Below are positions 43,051 to 52,179 of a stretch of 62,217 bases of DNA, one piece after another. Within the stretch, counting starts at the first letter, position 1. Every line of letters begins with the position of its first letter. Source of the stretch: UBA12403 sp043808565 (GTDB taxonomy: Bacteria; Patescibacteriota; Patescibacteriia; UBA9934; GWF2-40-263); the NCBI GenBank assembly GCA_043808565.1, contig JAZDEQ010000032.1, positions 1 to 62,217 of the forward strand, written 5' to 3'. The notes beneath the pieces were generated by a model, which had not been told where the DNA came from, searched no databases, and saw only the letters and a list, made by a program, of their open reading frames with translations. The position numbers and the translations under genes were made by a program.

Positions 43051-43530
43051 TTATCGAGTAACAGTAATGGCCGAACCGCCTTCTGGATCGCAGGCACCAA
43101 CTTCAACCGTGCCAGTGGAATTGCGGGAAACGTAATAGTCGGTTTTGGCGGCTGTGCCACCGGAAGGATCCATAGGAACACTACCAAGATAACCGCCAGT
43201 AACTAGAGCCGCGAGATCAGCACAGGCAGCTTGGGTGGTTTGGGCTGTGCAACCAGTGTTACAACCAGTAGCATCAGTACCAATGGTATAAAAACTACCA
43301 GCAGTTAGAGCGGCAACCGTGGCTGGGTAATCGCCATCGTTATCGACTTGGTAGGTTTTGAGAGCAGCGGCAACGTTTTCGACATCAGTATGACGACGGG
43401 CATCGCGAGCATCAATAAAACGTTGACCAGGATTTAAGGCCACAAAAACCACCGCGGCTAGCACGGCGATAATGGCAATAACGATGAGGAGCTCAATAAG
43501 AGTAAAGCCTCTTTCGTAATTTTTGCGCAT
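43051..43530 (-). CDS. Type IV pilin, major-type
   Basis: 159 residues with a short leader MRKNYERG, cut before F by prepilin peptidase, then FTLIELLIVIAIIAVLAAVVFVAL with Glu5 of the mature protein. The globular part has paired cysteines and PMDPSG near the end, as in GspG/PilA-like pilins. It is monocistronic with its own promoter and terminator, so it is probably made in excess as the main fibre subunit. The ATG at 43530 gives a proper short leader; an earlier one at 43560 would add a long hydrophobic stretch. Confidence 0.92.
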   Translation of the reverse strand: MRKNYERGFTLIELLIVIAIIAVLAAVVFVALNPGQRFIDARDARRHTDVENVAAALKTYQVDNDGDYPATVAALTAGSFYTIGTDATGCNTGCTAQTTQAACADLAALVTGGYLGSVPMDPSGGTAAKTDYYVSRNSTGTVEVGACDPEGGSAITVTR

Positions 43531-43564
43531 AAGAAAAAGAGTTATTTTTTTAAAAATCATTTTT

Positions 43565-43573
43565 ATTTTAGCA
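43565..43573 (-). promoter_or_regulatory. Extended -10 element of the pilin gene
   Basis: TGCTAAAAT on the minus strand. The -35 region is poor. The expected start leaves about 28 bases before the ATG at 43530. Confidence 0.5.
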
Positions 43574-43608
43574 CAAAGACCAAAAAAATGTTGTTTTTGT
43601 TTTATTTT

Positions 43609-43637
43609 TTGTGGATAACTTTATTTTAGAGTATAAT
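43609..43637 (+). promoter_or_regulatory. Promoter of pilus cassette 1, overlapping a DnaA-box-like site
   Basis: TTGTGG (43609-43614), 17-bp spacer, TATAAT (43632-43637); start near 43644, about 10 bases before the ATG. TGTGGATAA (43610-43618) is a perfect inverse DnaA box, possibly by chance. Confidence 0.7.
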
Positions 43638-43653
43638 ATTGTCATAAAAATTT

Positions 43654-44982
43654 ATGCCCTTAATAAATAAAAAAACAAAAATTAATCCAGAAGCAGTTGA
43701 GTCGTCAGAGAGTTTGTTAAAGAATAAAAATTCTGATCCTACGGCCAAGGCTGATAAAAAAGCGGTCGAAGAATGCATTAAAAAAGCCGAAGCCGGTATT
43801 AATAAAGACGCTTTGGTCAAACTCTTTGACCAAATAATGGTTTATGCCCATCTTTGTCGAGCTTCAGATATTCATTTGGAACCTTGGAAAAAATACGGAG
43901 CGGTTAGGATTCGCATTGATGGCATTTTACGCGACGAATTTCAGTTAGATTCTTTAATTTTTATTCAGCTCATTGCCCGATTAAAAATTTTAACCAAAAT
44001 GCGGACTGACGAACACCATGCGCCACAAGATGGTCGGTTTAAATTTATTAGTCCGCTAGGCGACGTTGATGTTCGTGTTTCAATTATCCCAACTGCTGGC
44101 GGCGAGAAAGCGGTTCTTCGTCTTCTTTCCAGTCAATCACACCAACTAACCTTGGAACAACTAGGTTTCTCACCAGAAGATTTACAGCGAGTGGAAAGGG
44201 CGGTGCGAAAACCATGGGGCATGATTCTGGCCACTGGGCCGACAGGCAGTGGTAAAACCACTACGGTTTATGCCATTCTTGAGGTTTTAAATAAACGTGA
44301 AGTTAATATCGTAACAATTGAAGATCCGGTTGAGTTTGAAATTCCCGGGATTAATCAGAGTCAAGTTGATCACGTGGCTAAGTTAACTTTTGCCACCGGC
44401 CTTCGTTCTTTACTTCGTCAGGATCCTGACATTGTTATGGTTGGTGAAATTCGTGATCAGGAGACAGCTAAGATCGCAGTTAACGCGGCCATGACTGGAC
44501 ACAAATTACTTTCCACTTTACATACCAACGACGCTTCCACCACCATTCCGCGGATTATTGATATGGGCGTGGAACCGTTTCTCATCGCTTCAACTCTTTT
44601 GTGTTCGGTGGCCCAACGTTTGGTGCGACGAGTTTGCGATAAATGTGCGGGTAAAAAAGAGTTTAGTAAAAAAGAAGCCCAAGTGATTTTTGGTGAAGAA
44701 GTAGTTAAAAATCTTTTTGGTGACAAAGACACGGTTTTGGTGGCGGAAATTAAGGGTTGTGATGCTTGCGCCCAAACTGGTTATCACGGTCGAATTGGTA
44801 TTTACGAGGTTTTGGAAAATTCTCCGGGTATTCAGGAAAAAATTATTCGTCGAGCTTCGAGCGCCGAGATTGATGAATTGGCAAAAAAAGAAGGCATGAC
44901 TTCGATCGCCCATGACGGCGTGAGAAAAATTTTATCTTTTCAAACTACGGTTGAGGAGTTAGTTCGCGTTATGCAAGAGTAA
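43654..44982 (+). CDS. pilB: Type IV pilus assembly ATPase, cassette 1 (GspE/PilB)
   Basis: 442 residues. Secretion ATPase hexamer that drives pilus assembly. Motifs are ASDIHLEPWKK, Walker A GPTGSGKTTTVY, the Asp box TIEDPVEF, Walker B DIVMVGEIRDQETA, the His box STLHTNDAS, and the zinc-type CDKC/CDAC pairs of extension ATPases, which retraction PilT lacks. The N-terminal MshEN domain is absent, unlike the second copy. The pilC gene starts 4 bases later. Confidence 0.93.
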   Translation: MPLINKKTKINPEAVESSESLLKNKNSDPTAKADKKAVEECIKKAEAGINKDALVKLFDQIMVYAHLCRASDIHLEPWKKYGAVRIRIDGILRDEFQLDSLIFIQLIARLKILTKMRTDEHHAPQDGRFKFISPLGDVDVRVSIIPTAGGEKAVLRLLSSQSHQLTLEQLGFSPEDLQRVERAVRKPWGMILATGPTGSGKTTTVYAILEVLNKREVNIVTIEDPVEFEIPGINQSQVDHVAKLTFATGLRSLLRQDPDIVMVGEIRDQETAKIAVNAAMTGHKLLSTLHTNDASTTIPRIIDMGVEPFLIASTLLCSVAQRLVRRVCDKCAGKKEFSKKEAQVIFGEEVVKNLFGDKDTVLVAEIKGCDACAQTGYHGRIGIYEVLENSPGIQEKIIRRASSAEIDELAKKEGMTSIAHDGVRKILSFQTTVEELVRVMQE

Positions 44983-44986
44983 ACCT

Positions 44987-46060
44987 ATGGATTTTAAACT
45001 TACTCTTAAAAGCCAACCGCGATTAAAACATGTTGAATTACTTTTATTTACTAAATACTTGTCGGTTCTTTTGCGTTCCGGTTTGCCGCTCGATGAATCA
45101 CTCGACATTTTAAATAAACAAAGCAAAAAGAAAAAGAGTGCTTTAGGAGAAATTTTAACTAGTCTGACTAATTTCATTCGAACCGGAAAAACTTTGGCCG
45201 ATGGTTTGGTTTTGTACCCTAAAACTTTTACGCCGGTTTATTTAAACATGATTCGGGCCGGTGAGGCTTCGGGAACCCTGCAGGATAACCTCGATCAGTT
45301 AGTTAAACAATTAGAAAAAGAGCATGAGCTAACGCAAAAAATTCGCGGGGCCATGATGTATCCGGCAGTTATTTTTACGGCCGGTTTAGGTATCGCGATT
45401 TTTATTGTGGTTTTTATTTTGCCGCAAATTACCGGACTTTTTGCCTCTTTAAAAGTTGAATTACCTTTCACTACTCGAGCGATTTTTTGGTTGTCTAATT
45501 TTATTCGTTTTCAGTGGTCGTGGCTTTTAATCATTATTTTTTTAGTGACCGTTGGTTTTAATATTACTTATCGTCTTAAAGTTTTAAAACCATTTTTTCA
45601 CGGCTTTTTTCTTTGGCTGCCGATCACAGGTAAGTTAACTAAAGAAGTAAATTTAGCTCGAAGCTTTAGATTAATGGGCACGCTTTTAAAAAGCGGTTTA
45701 CCAATTAGTGAGGTTTTAGAAACCGCTCTTAAAGTACTGCGAAATATCCGTTATATTAATATGTTTACAGCGGTGAAGGATGGTGTGGCTCGAGGTAATA
45801 CAGCGACTTCGGTTTTGGAAAATTATCCTAACCTGATTTCGCCTTTAGCCATGCGTTTGATTTTAGTTGGTGAGGAAACTGGAACTCTGGGAGAAATGTT
45901 AATGTATCTGGCCGAGTTTTACGAAGAAGAAATTGAAGATGAAACTAAAAATCTCACCTCTTTACTTGAACCAGTTTTGATTGTCGTGATTGGTTTTGTT
46001 ATTGGTTGGTTAGCGGTTTCTATTTTATCGCCAATTTATAAAGTGGTTGGGTCGGTTTAA
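44987..46060 (+). CDS. pilC: Type IV pilus platform protein, cassette 1 (GspF/PilC)
   Basis: 357 residues. Inner-membrane platform with two homologous T2SSF halves: LLRSGLPLDESLDIL and, later, LLKSGLPISEVLETAL. Three membrane helices lie near 150-170, 185-205 and 335-355. MIRAGEASGTL and LVGEETGTLGEML are the repeated family motifs. It couples the ATPase to pilin insertion. Confidence 0.93.
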   Translation: MDFKLTLKSQPRLKHVELLLFTKYLSVLLRSGLPLDESLDILNKQSKKKKSALGEILTSLTNFIRTGKTLADGLVLYPKTFTPVYLNMIRAGEASGTLQDNLDQLVKQLEKEHELTQKIRGAMMYPAVIFTAGLGIAIFIVVFILPQITGLFASLKVELPFTTRAIFWLSNFIRFQWSWLLIIIFLVTVGFNITYRLKVLKPFFHGFFLWLPITGKLTKEVNLARSFRLMGTLLKSGLPISEVLETALKVLRNIRYINMFTAVKDGVARGNTATSVLENYPNLISPLAMRLILVGEETGTLGEMLMYLAEFYEEEIEDETKNLTSLLEPVLIVVIGFVIGWLAVSILSPIYKVVGSV

Positions 46061-46063
46061 AAT

Positions 46064-46555
46064 ATGAAAACCAAAAAAGGCTTTACTCTTTTAGAGACAG
46101 TTTTAGCCGTGGGAATTTTAAGCCTGCTTTTTTTTCTGGGTTTAAATATCGTGACTTCTACCCAAAAAACTGCTTCTCGACAGAGTGCTAAAACCATTGA
46201 ACAAATTTTTCAAACTGCGGCCACTCGCGCTCGTGATGGAGTTAATGGTTCGGCTTGGGGTGTCTACATTCCGTATGATGAAGCAACTCGAAGCACCACC
46301 GAAGCTATTTTGTTTTCCGGAATAAGTTATGCGGCTCGTAATGTGGCGTTGGACATTGTTTATCCTATAAGTTCGCAACTAGATTTTACCTCTTTTAAAA
46401 ATAATCCAGCCTCGATTGGTAATGACCACGAAGTGGTTTTCGCTTATTTGACCGGGCAGACTAGTAATACTGGTTTTTTGATCATGGATTTTTTTGAAGA
46501 CTCAATGATGATTTCTTTTTCGGCCACGGGTTTGCCGGTGGTTGATCCGTTATGA
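46064..46555 (+). CDS. Minor prepilin, FimT/GspH-like, cassette 1
   Basis: 163 residues: leader MKTKKG, then FTLLETVLAVGILSLLFFLG, a type III signal with mature Glu5. The globular part (SAWGVYIPYDEATR, ILFSGISYAARN) is homologous to the 52180 gene (STWGVHVQ, IFKGASYLARD). It overlaps the next gene by 4 bases (ATGA). Confidence 0.88.
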   Translation: MKTKKGFTLLETVLAVGILSLLFFLGLNIVTSTQKTASRQSAKTIEQIFQTAATRARDGVNGSAWGVYIPYDEATRSTTEAILFSGISYAARNVALDIVYPISSQLDFTSFKNNPASIGNDHEVVFAYLTGQTSNTGFLIMDFFEDSMMISFSATGLPVVDPL

Positions 46556-47421
46556 TAAACGCTTTGACAAACAACAGGGGTTTTGTTTTTTTGGAAGCTT
46601 TGTTAGCTGTGGGTTTGATAATGATTTTTCTTTCGGCCATCGGCGGTTTGTTTTTTATAATCGCCAATGGCGGAGTTCGTATTCACCAATCCGAGCAAGC
46701 CAATTTGCTGGCTCATAGCGGTTTGGAAGCCTTGCGAACCGTGGCTTTTGACGACCTGAGTTTAACTTCGTCTGGTCAGCCAGTTTTTTCCAGTCCAAGA
46801 TGGACAGTTGTGGCTGGTCCAGAAACTGTCGAAAGTTTTACCAGAACCGTTCGAGTTGAGGAAGTTCAGCGCGATGCTTCTTGTAATATTGTTGCGACCG
46901 GCGGTACGGTTGATCCAGACAGTAAGTTTATTGAAAGCGAAGTGGTTTGGCAGGATTTGCTTGGACGTTCGCATCAAATTTTATTGACGAGCTTAAAAAC
47001 TCGTTGGAACGATCCGCAAGGCCCGTGTTTTCAACCATCGGCAGCGGCTAGTTTAATTTTTCATATAGAATTTACTTATTGGTATGGCGGCAAACAGTTG
47101 CGGGAGCTTTATTTGGAAAACGGTGGTTCAATTCCGTTTACTATGACGGCCATGACTTTAAGTTGGGATAATGCCAATCAAATTCAACAAGTTTTTCTTA
47201 ACTCCACTAAAATTTGGTCAGCGGCTGGCCCGGGTTTGCCATCAGGTAATCAATCTTCGGGCGTGCGTCTTGATATTCAAGATTACACCATGAACCCCGG
47301 TGATTATTTTGAAATGAACAAAACCCAGTTTGATCGAGCCATGGCGGGAACAACCTTGATTTTAAATATTGAATTTTCTGACGGTTCGATTTTTACTTCG
47401 GATCCTTTTACTCCAGAATAA
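46552..47421 (+). CDS. Minor prepilin, PilV/GspI-like, cassette 1
   Basis: 289 residues. Leader MINALTNNRG, then FVFLEALLAVGLIMIFLSAIGGLFF; E5 is present but the second position is V instead of T. The first half parallels the N-terminal part of the 52625 gene (LEALRTVAFDDLS, FTRTVRVEEV, then a VVWQDL-like strand). The second half (about 170-289) is an extra beta-rich domain ending EFSDGSIFTSDPF. It is probably a minor or initiator pilin. Confidence 0.85.
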   Translation: MINALTNNRGFVFLEALLAVGLIMIFLSAIGGLFFIIANGGVRIHQSEQANLLAHSGLEALRTVAFDDLSLTSSGQPVFSSPRWTVVAGPETVESFTRTVRVEEVQRDASCNIVATGGTVDPDSKFIESEVVWQDLLGRSHQILLTSLKTRWNDPQGPCFQPSAAASLIFHIEFTYWYGGKQLRELYLENGGSIPFTMTAMTLSWDNANQIQQVFLNSTKIWSAAGPGLPSGNQSSGVRLDIQDYTMNPGDYFEMNKTQFDRAMAGTTLILNIEFSDGSIFTSDPFTPE

Positions 47422-47424
47422 TTT

Positions 47425-47988
47425 ATGATTCTTAGAAACCAAAAAGGCATTACTCTAATTGAAACACTTTTGGCAGTGACAGTTTTGATTATCGTTTTAC
47501 CGGTTTTGGTCTTATCGCTTATTCGTTTAAATAAAGAGTCAGCTTATTTTAGTGTTCGCCAGAGAATTGATAGCTCACTGTCTTTGATTTTAACAAATTT
47601 ATCAACTGAATTAATTTCAGCTCAATCGTTCGGAGTTTCTACTAGTGTTTTAGAAGTAAATCCCAGCACTTTTTCTTTTGTTGATAAAAATGGTTTAACC
47701 GTGATTATTGATTGTCCAACCGCCACGGTTTCCTTATCTGGTGGCGACCAAACGATTCATCGTCTGCGTTTGCGACGGGGGACTACGGAAACTGTTTGGT
47801 TAACTGATTCTGACGTGGATGTTACTGATTGGACAGTCCAAACTGTTCGAAATAGTGGGGGAGATTTAACAGGTCTAAGAATTCAAACCACTTTGGCTAT
47901 GAATAATAAAAACGACCAACCTTTTCAAAATGCTGGTTCGTCAATTGATTTTACTTTAGTTATTCCACTGTCAGTAACTGAATTATGA
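47425..47988 (+). CDS. Minor prepilin, PilW/GspJ-like, cassette 1
   Basis: 187 residues. Leader MILRNQKG, then ITLIETLLAVTVLIIVLPVLVLSLI. It has the PilW/GspJ layout: long N-terminal helix, QRIDSSLSLILTNLSTEL, then a beta domain. The neighbouring gene overlaps by 4 bases. Confidence 0.85.
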   Translation: MILRNQKGITLIETLLAVTVLIIVLPVLVLSLIRLNKESAYFSVRQRIDSSLSLILTNLSTELISAQSFGVSTSVLEVNPSTFSFVDKNGLTVIIDCPTATVSLSGGDQTIHRLRLRRGTTETVWLTDSDVDVTDWTVQTVRNSGGDLTGLRIQTTLAMNNKNDQPFQNAGSSIDFTLVIPLSVTEL

Positions 47989-48377
47989 GTTTTTTGTTTA
48001 AAAATTTTTCTGCTCGGGGCATGTCATTAATTTTGCCGGTTTTGATTTTGGGCGCGGCTGGAATTTCAACTTTTCTTTTGTTGGCTTCAAATACGGCCGT
48101 TTCTTTAACTGATATTTTTTCACGACAAGATTCTTTACAATCGCGTGAATATCTTTTTGGCTGTTTAGACGAATATTTAGTTCATTTGCCAACTAACCCA
48201 GATTTTTCTCCGACCTCGTTGTTGGTTTTCGATACAGTTTGTACTGCCAGTGTTTCTGAACCAGTGATTGGAGAAAAACAAATTGTTCTAAATGTTACTA
48301 AGGGCGTGGTGACGAGACAGTTGACGGCGACGGTTCAATTAAGTCCTTTGTCGATAATTGAAATTACCGAACCTTAA
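47985..48377 (+). CDS. Minor pilus protein, PilX/GspK-like, cassette 1
   Basis: 130 residues. An N-terminal SARGMSLILPVLILGAAGISTFLLLAS hydrophobic helix without the conserved Glu5, as in GspK/PilX tip-type proteins, then a helix with a small Cys-containing globular part (LFGCLDEYL). Its homologue is the 54498 gene. The stop overlaps that of the convergent prepilin peptidase gene by 4 bases. Confidence 0.8.
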   Translation: MSFLFKNFSARGMSLILPVLILGAAGISTFLLLASNTAVSLTDIFSRQDSLQSREYLFGCLDEYLVHLPTNPDFSPTSLLVFDTVCTASVSEPVIGEKQIVLNVTKGVVTRQLTATVQLSPLSIIEITEP

Positions 48378-49117
48378 CTCGTAACTAACAAAATTATCCA
48401 GCCAGCGATGGCTAAAAATGGGCCAAAAGGAATTTGCGACTTCATAGTCGCTTTTTTAGTGGCTAATAAAAACAAGGCATAAATGGCACCAATAACATAA
48501 GCTAAGCCAATGGCCCAAATACCAAACCACAGGCCAAGCGCGGCGCCCAGAAAAAGTCCCATGCCAGTATCGCCGCCGCCTACCCAACGGCCGCGGGAAA
48601 CGAGGTGCTGGAGGTAGAAGAAAGCGCCGCAAGTGATGGAACCTAGGTAAAAGGAAATGAAGGGGAGTGAAGGGAAGTTAAGGGGGGTTAAGAGGAAAGA
48701 AAAAGCAGAGTTAAAAATTAAGGCCACAATCGTCGCGGTTAAAGTGAATTTAAATGGTAGAAGGCCGGTGCGGGCGTCGACGAGAAAAAGTAAAATAAAA
48801 AAACCAGTAAAAATCAGATCGCGTAAAAGCAGCCAGTCAATTGTTGGGTGGATTAATCCAACGGTTAAGAACAAAAGACCGGAAATTAATTCAACAGTCG
48901 GTTCCTGCCAGCTAATAGGTTTTTTGCAAGACAAACATTGGCCGTGTAAAAAAATAAAACTAAAAATTGGTATCAGTTCTTTAGCTGAAAGAATTTTGTG
49001 ACAATGAGGGCATTGTGAACGTTCGGGCCAATGAAATTTGGTTTTGGTTCGCCAAGCTGTGGCTGAAAGAAAACTGCCAAAACAAGTGCCGATAATGAAA
49101 AGGAAAAAAAGTAGCAT
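48374..49117 (-). CDS. pilD: Prepilin peptidase
   Basis: 247 residues, polytopic. Cuts the leader from all the prepilins in this locus and may methylate them. The N-terminal domain has the zinc-type CPHC and CLSC pairs; catalytic aspartates are in LFLVDARTGLLP and GGGDTGMG (the family GxGD site). It lies between the two pilus cassettes on the opposite strand. An A/G-rich repeat (about 48657-48700) encodes a PLNFPSLPFISF segment that may be repeat-derived. Confidence 0.94.
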   Translation of the reverse strand: MLLFFLFIIGTCFGSFLSATAWRTKTKFHWPERSQCPHCHKILSAKELIPIFSFIFLHGQCLSCKKPISWQEPTVELISGLLFLTVGLIHPTIDWLLLRDLIFTGFFILLFLVDARTGLLPFKFTLTATIVALIFNSAFSFLLTPLNFPSLPFISFYLGSITCGAFFYLQHLVSRGRWVGGGDTGMGLFLGAALGLWFGIWAIGLAYVIGAIYALFLLATKKATMKSQIPFGPFLAIAGWIILLVTS

Positions 49118-49183
49118 ATCCCCAACAACTTTTTAGTTGTCTTTTTTTATGTTATAGTAAGCTTAGCTAAAATTTTACTTTAT

Positions 49184-49249
49184 ATGTCGAATAACCGCAA
49201 AAAAATTCTCGTAGCCGAAGACGAAAAACCTTTAGCCAAAGCTTTTTAA
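49184..49249 (+). pseudogene. Remnant of a response regulator 5' end
   Basis: A 21-codon ORF (ATG 49184 to TAA 49247-49249) encodes SNNRKKILVAEDEKPLAKAF, which is exactly the first strand and acidic pocket of a CheY-like receiver; compare KKLIYVAEDDLAY of the 56482 gene. The rest of the domain is missing. It ends 5 bases before the second GspE gene. It may be a deletion scar or now act as a translated leader. Confidence 0.7.
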
Positions 49250-49254
49250 TTTGT

Positions 49255-51006
49255 ATGCCTAGGAGGATAGGGGGAAACCAATCAGCGACCGTAATACCGG
49301 CGGTTGAGCCACAAAAATTACCGTGGCAAAAAATTCTGGTTGAAGAGAATTATTTAACCGAAAAAGATATTACTAACGCCGAGGCTTATGCTAAATTGCA
49401 TCATGCTGATTCGTTAGATTTTTTATTTTCTGAAGGTTTGATTACTAAAGATTTGTTTGGTCAGGCCGTGGCTGAATTTTATAAATTATCTTATGCTGAC
49501 CTTAATTCTCACCAGCCAGTTAAAGAACAGGTTTTAAAAATTCCCGAAGCCTTGGCCAAAAACCAGCGAGTCATTTTATTTAGAGAAGAAAAAGACAAAG
49601 TTACTTTAACTACCGATCGTCCAGATCAGACGATTTCTGAAGAAATTAAAAAGCTTTTTCCTAAAAAGAAAATTGTTTTGGCTTATTCGGTCACCGAAGA
49701 TATTGAAGTGGCTTTGGTTAATTATCGTAAAACTCTTGATACGCGTTTTGCCAAAATTTTGGCCGAAAAGGGCCGGATGGCTTCAGAAATGATTGAAGAA
49801 ATTATTGGCGATGCTCTATCGTTTCGGGCTTCAGACATTCATTTTGATCCACAGGAAACCGAAGTGGTAATTCGTTTTCGGATTGACGGTGTTTTGCAAG
49901 AAGCCGGACGTTTACCTAAAGAATTTTACGAAAATATTTTAAATCGTATTAAGGTTCTTTCGCGCCTGCGGACCGATGAACATTTTTCGGCTCAAGACGG
50001 AGCGATTCGTTATAAAAATCAAGGTCAAGCTGTAGATATGCGGGTTTCGGTAGTGCCGATTCTCGATGGTGAAAAGGTGGTTATTCGTTTGCTTTCAGAA
50101 TATGTTCGACGTTTTACTTTAGGTGATTTGGGTTTTTCCGAAGCCCAGCAAAAACAAGTGGTGATTTCTTCAGAAAAACCTTTTGGTATGATTTTGGTTA
50201 TTGGGCCAACCGGTTCGGGTAAGTCGACTACTCTTTATGCTTTGCTTAAAATGTTAAATAGTCCAGAGTTAAACATTGCTACCATCGAAGATCCGGTTGA
50301 GTATAAAATTGTTGGTGTCAACCACATTCAGGTTAATACCCAAACTAATTTAACTTTTGCTAAAGGTTTGCGTTCGATTGTTCGTCAAGATCCGGACATT
50401 ATTTTAGTTGGTGAAATTCGTGACCAAGAAACTGCCGAAATCGCCGTTAACGCCGCCTTAACAGGCCATCTTTTACTTTCTACCTTTCACGCCAATGATG
50501 CGGCCACGGCCATTCCGCGACTCTTAGACATGGGGGTGGAACCATTTCTTTTATCTTCGACTTTGGAGCTTTTAATTGCCCAACGTTTGGCTCGGAGGAT
50601 TTGTGAAAATTGTCGTTATAGTTTAGTGGTTGATCAAACCGAAATGAAGAAGAATTTTCCTTCAGTGGCTAAATTTTTTCCACCAAGCCTAACTCTTTAT
50701 CGAGGTAAAGGTTGCCAAGCTTGTAATAACACTGGTTATAAAGGCCGGGTGGCGATTTTTGAATTTATTCGTGCCACCCCAGAGCTTCAGGATTTGATTT
50801 TGCGTAATCCTTCGGCGCGAAATATTTGGGAATTAGCCAGCTTGCAAGGAGCCAAAACTTTATTTTTCGATGGTTTAGAAAAAGTTAAAACCGGAGTCAC
50901 CACCCTTGAAGAATTATTGCGCGTGGCGGCTCCGCCCGAAGAAACTGAAATAGAAAAGGCCGGAAACGATAAAATTCTGAATAACAAAAAAAATAAAACT
51001 TCATAA
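49255..51006 (+). CDS. pilB: Type IV pilus assembly ATPase, cassette 2 (GspE/PilB with MshEN domain)
   Basis: 583 residues. An N-terminal MshEN/GspE_N domain (about 25-150, ILVEENYLTEKDI, LFSEGLITKDLFG) precedes the ATPase core: FRASDIHFDPQE, Walker A GPTGSGKSTTLY, Asp box TIEDPVEY, Walker B DIILVGEIRDQETA, His box STFHANDA, and zinc-type CENC/CQAC pairs. It is a second assembly ATPase, not PilT. The pilC copy follows after 6 bases. Confidence 0.94.
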   Translation: MPRRIGGNQSATVIPAVEPQKLPWQKILVEENYLTEKDITNAEAYAKLHHADSLDFLFSEGLITKDLFGQAVAEFYKLSYADLNSHQPVKEQVLKIPEALAKNQRVILFREEKDKVTLTTDRPDQTISEEIKKLFPKKKIVLAYSVTEDIEVALVNYRKTLDTRFAKILAEKGRMASEMIEEIIGDALSFRASDIHFDPQETEVVIRFRIDGVLQEAGRLPKEFYENILNRIKVLSRLRTDEHFSAQDGAIRYKNQGQAVDMRVSVVPILDGEKVVIRLLSEYVRRFTLGDLGFSEAQQKQVVISSEKPFGMILVIGPTGSGKSTTLYALLKMLNSPELNIATIEDPVEYKIVGVNHIQVNTQTNLTFAKGLRSIVRQDPDIILVGEIRDQETAEIAVNAALTGHLLLSTFHANDAATAIPRLLDMGVEPFLLSSTLELLIAQRLARRICENCRYSLVVDQTEMKKNFPSVAKFFPPSLTLYRGKGCQACNNTGYKGRVAIFEFIRATPELQDLILRNPSARNIWELASLQGAKTLFFDGLEKVKTGVTTLEELLRVAAPPEETEIEKAGNDKILNNKKNKTS

Positions 51007-51012
51007 TTATTT

Positions 51013-52128
51013 ATGGAGCCATTTAAAAAAAATAAAACTCAGTCAAGTAAGAAGAAAAAAAGTTTGGGTCTTTTTTCTTCTTTTGGTTTTGGCGAAGAAC
51101 GAGAGTATTTTGTCGACAACTTATCCATTTTGCTTCATTCGGGTATGGGCATTTTGCCAGCCCTTAAAGCCCTGCGTTTGGAAACTCGTTCCCGACGTTT
51201 TGCTCGGCTCATTGAACAAATGGAAGATCAAATTGAGAGTGGTATTCCGGTTTGGTCAGCCATGGCCGAAGTTCAACTTTTTTCACCTCAAGTTTTATCT
51301 TTAATTAAACTTGGTGAGGACTCGGGTCGGTTGGTTGATAATCTTCGTGTCGTAGCCACCCAACAACAAAAAGACCGAGTTTTTCGTTCCAAAATTTTGT
51401 CAGCGCTTCTTTACCCGGGGTTTGTTTTGGTTTTAGCCGGCGTGGTTGGTGGTTGGGTTTTGTTGTTTCTTTTGCCTCAATTAGCTAACACTTTTGGCTC
51501 GTTGAATATGGAATTGCCATTAATGACCACAGTCCTTTTAGTGGTTGGCAAATTTGTTCAGCAGTATTGGTCAATTGTTGTGCCGGTTGGTGGGGTTCTG
51601 CTATTTTTTGGTTTTTTTATTTTTTTTGTTTTACCGCAAAGCAAATTTATTGGTGAGTTTTTATTATTAAAAATCCCAGGTATTGGCCGCTTACTAAAAG
51701 AATCAGAAATTGGCCGGACAGGTTATTTATTAGGGACACTTTTAGGCGCCGGTTTAACTTTGGTTGATTCGTTGTCTTCGATGTCTAATGCCGCCAATTT
51801 GCGTGGTTATAAAAAAATGTACAGTTTTCTTTCCCAGCGTTTAGAAGAAGGATTAACCTTTCAACAAGGTTTTGACGAATATAAAAAAGCCCGACGTTTA
51901 TTGCCAATTCCCATGCAACAGTTAATCGTGGCGGCTGAACAATCAGGGCATTTGCCAGAGGCTTTTTTGAGTATTGGCGAACTTTATGAAGCCCGTACTG
52001 AATTAACCGCTAAAAATTTAGCCGTAATTTTGGAGCCAATTCTTTTGGTTTTGGTTGGTGTTGGCGTTTTGTTTTTGGCTCTGGCTGTGATCATGCCAAT
52101 TTACGGTTTAGTGGGTGGAATGGGTTAA
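51013..52128 (+). CDS. pilC: Type IV pilus platform protein, cassette 2 (GspF/PilC)
   Basis: 371 residues with two T2SSF halves: ILLHSGMGILPALKAL and TLLGAGLTLVDSLSSM. The repeated motif is LIKLGEDSGRL and VAAEQSGHLPEAF. Three membrane helices. It has a Lys-rich N-terminus. It pairs with the 583-residue ATPase. Confidence 0.93.
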   Translation: MEPFKKNKTQSSKKKKSLGLFSSFGFGEEREYFVDNLSILLHSGMGILPALKALRLETRSRRFARLIEQMEDQIESGIPVWSAMAEVQLFSPQVLSLIKLGEDSGRLVDNLRVVATQQQKDRVFRSKILSALLYPGFVLVLAGVVGGWVLLFLLPQLANTFGSLNMELPLMTTVLLVVGKFVQQYWSIVVPVGGVLLFFGFFIFFVLPQSKFIGEFLLLKIPGIGRLLKESEIGRTGYLLGTLLGAGLTLVDSLSSMSNAANLRGYKKMYSFLSQRLEEGLTFQQGFDEYKKARRLLPIPMQQLIVAAEQSGHLPEAFLSIGELYEARTELTAKNLAVILEPILLVLVGVGVLFLALAVIMPIYGLVGGMG

Positions 52129-52179
52129 ACCCCCACCCTAACCCTCCCCCGTCGCGGCGACGAGAGAGGGAATTAAATT
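52129..52179. repeat. Short repeat-derived spacer in pilus cassette 2
   Basis: CCCCCACCCTAACCCTCCCCC, then a GTCGC-GGCGAC palindrome and GAGAGAGGG. Resembles fragments of the elements at 31603-31740. Confidence 0.5.

Noticed and set aside
49124..49148. Small ACAACT-TTTT-AGTTGT hairpin with T7 between pilD and cassette 2
   Set aside because: It has the form of a weak terminator, but no plus-strand gene precedes it; it may be chance or a minor attenuator, so it is not listed as a feature.
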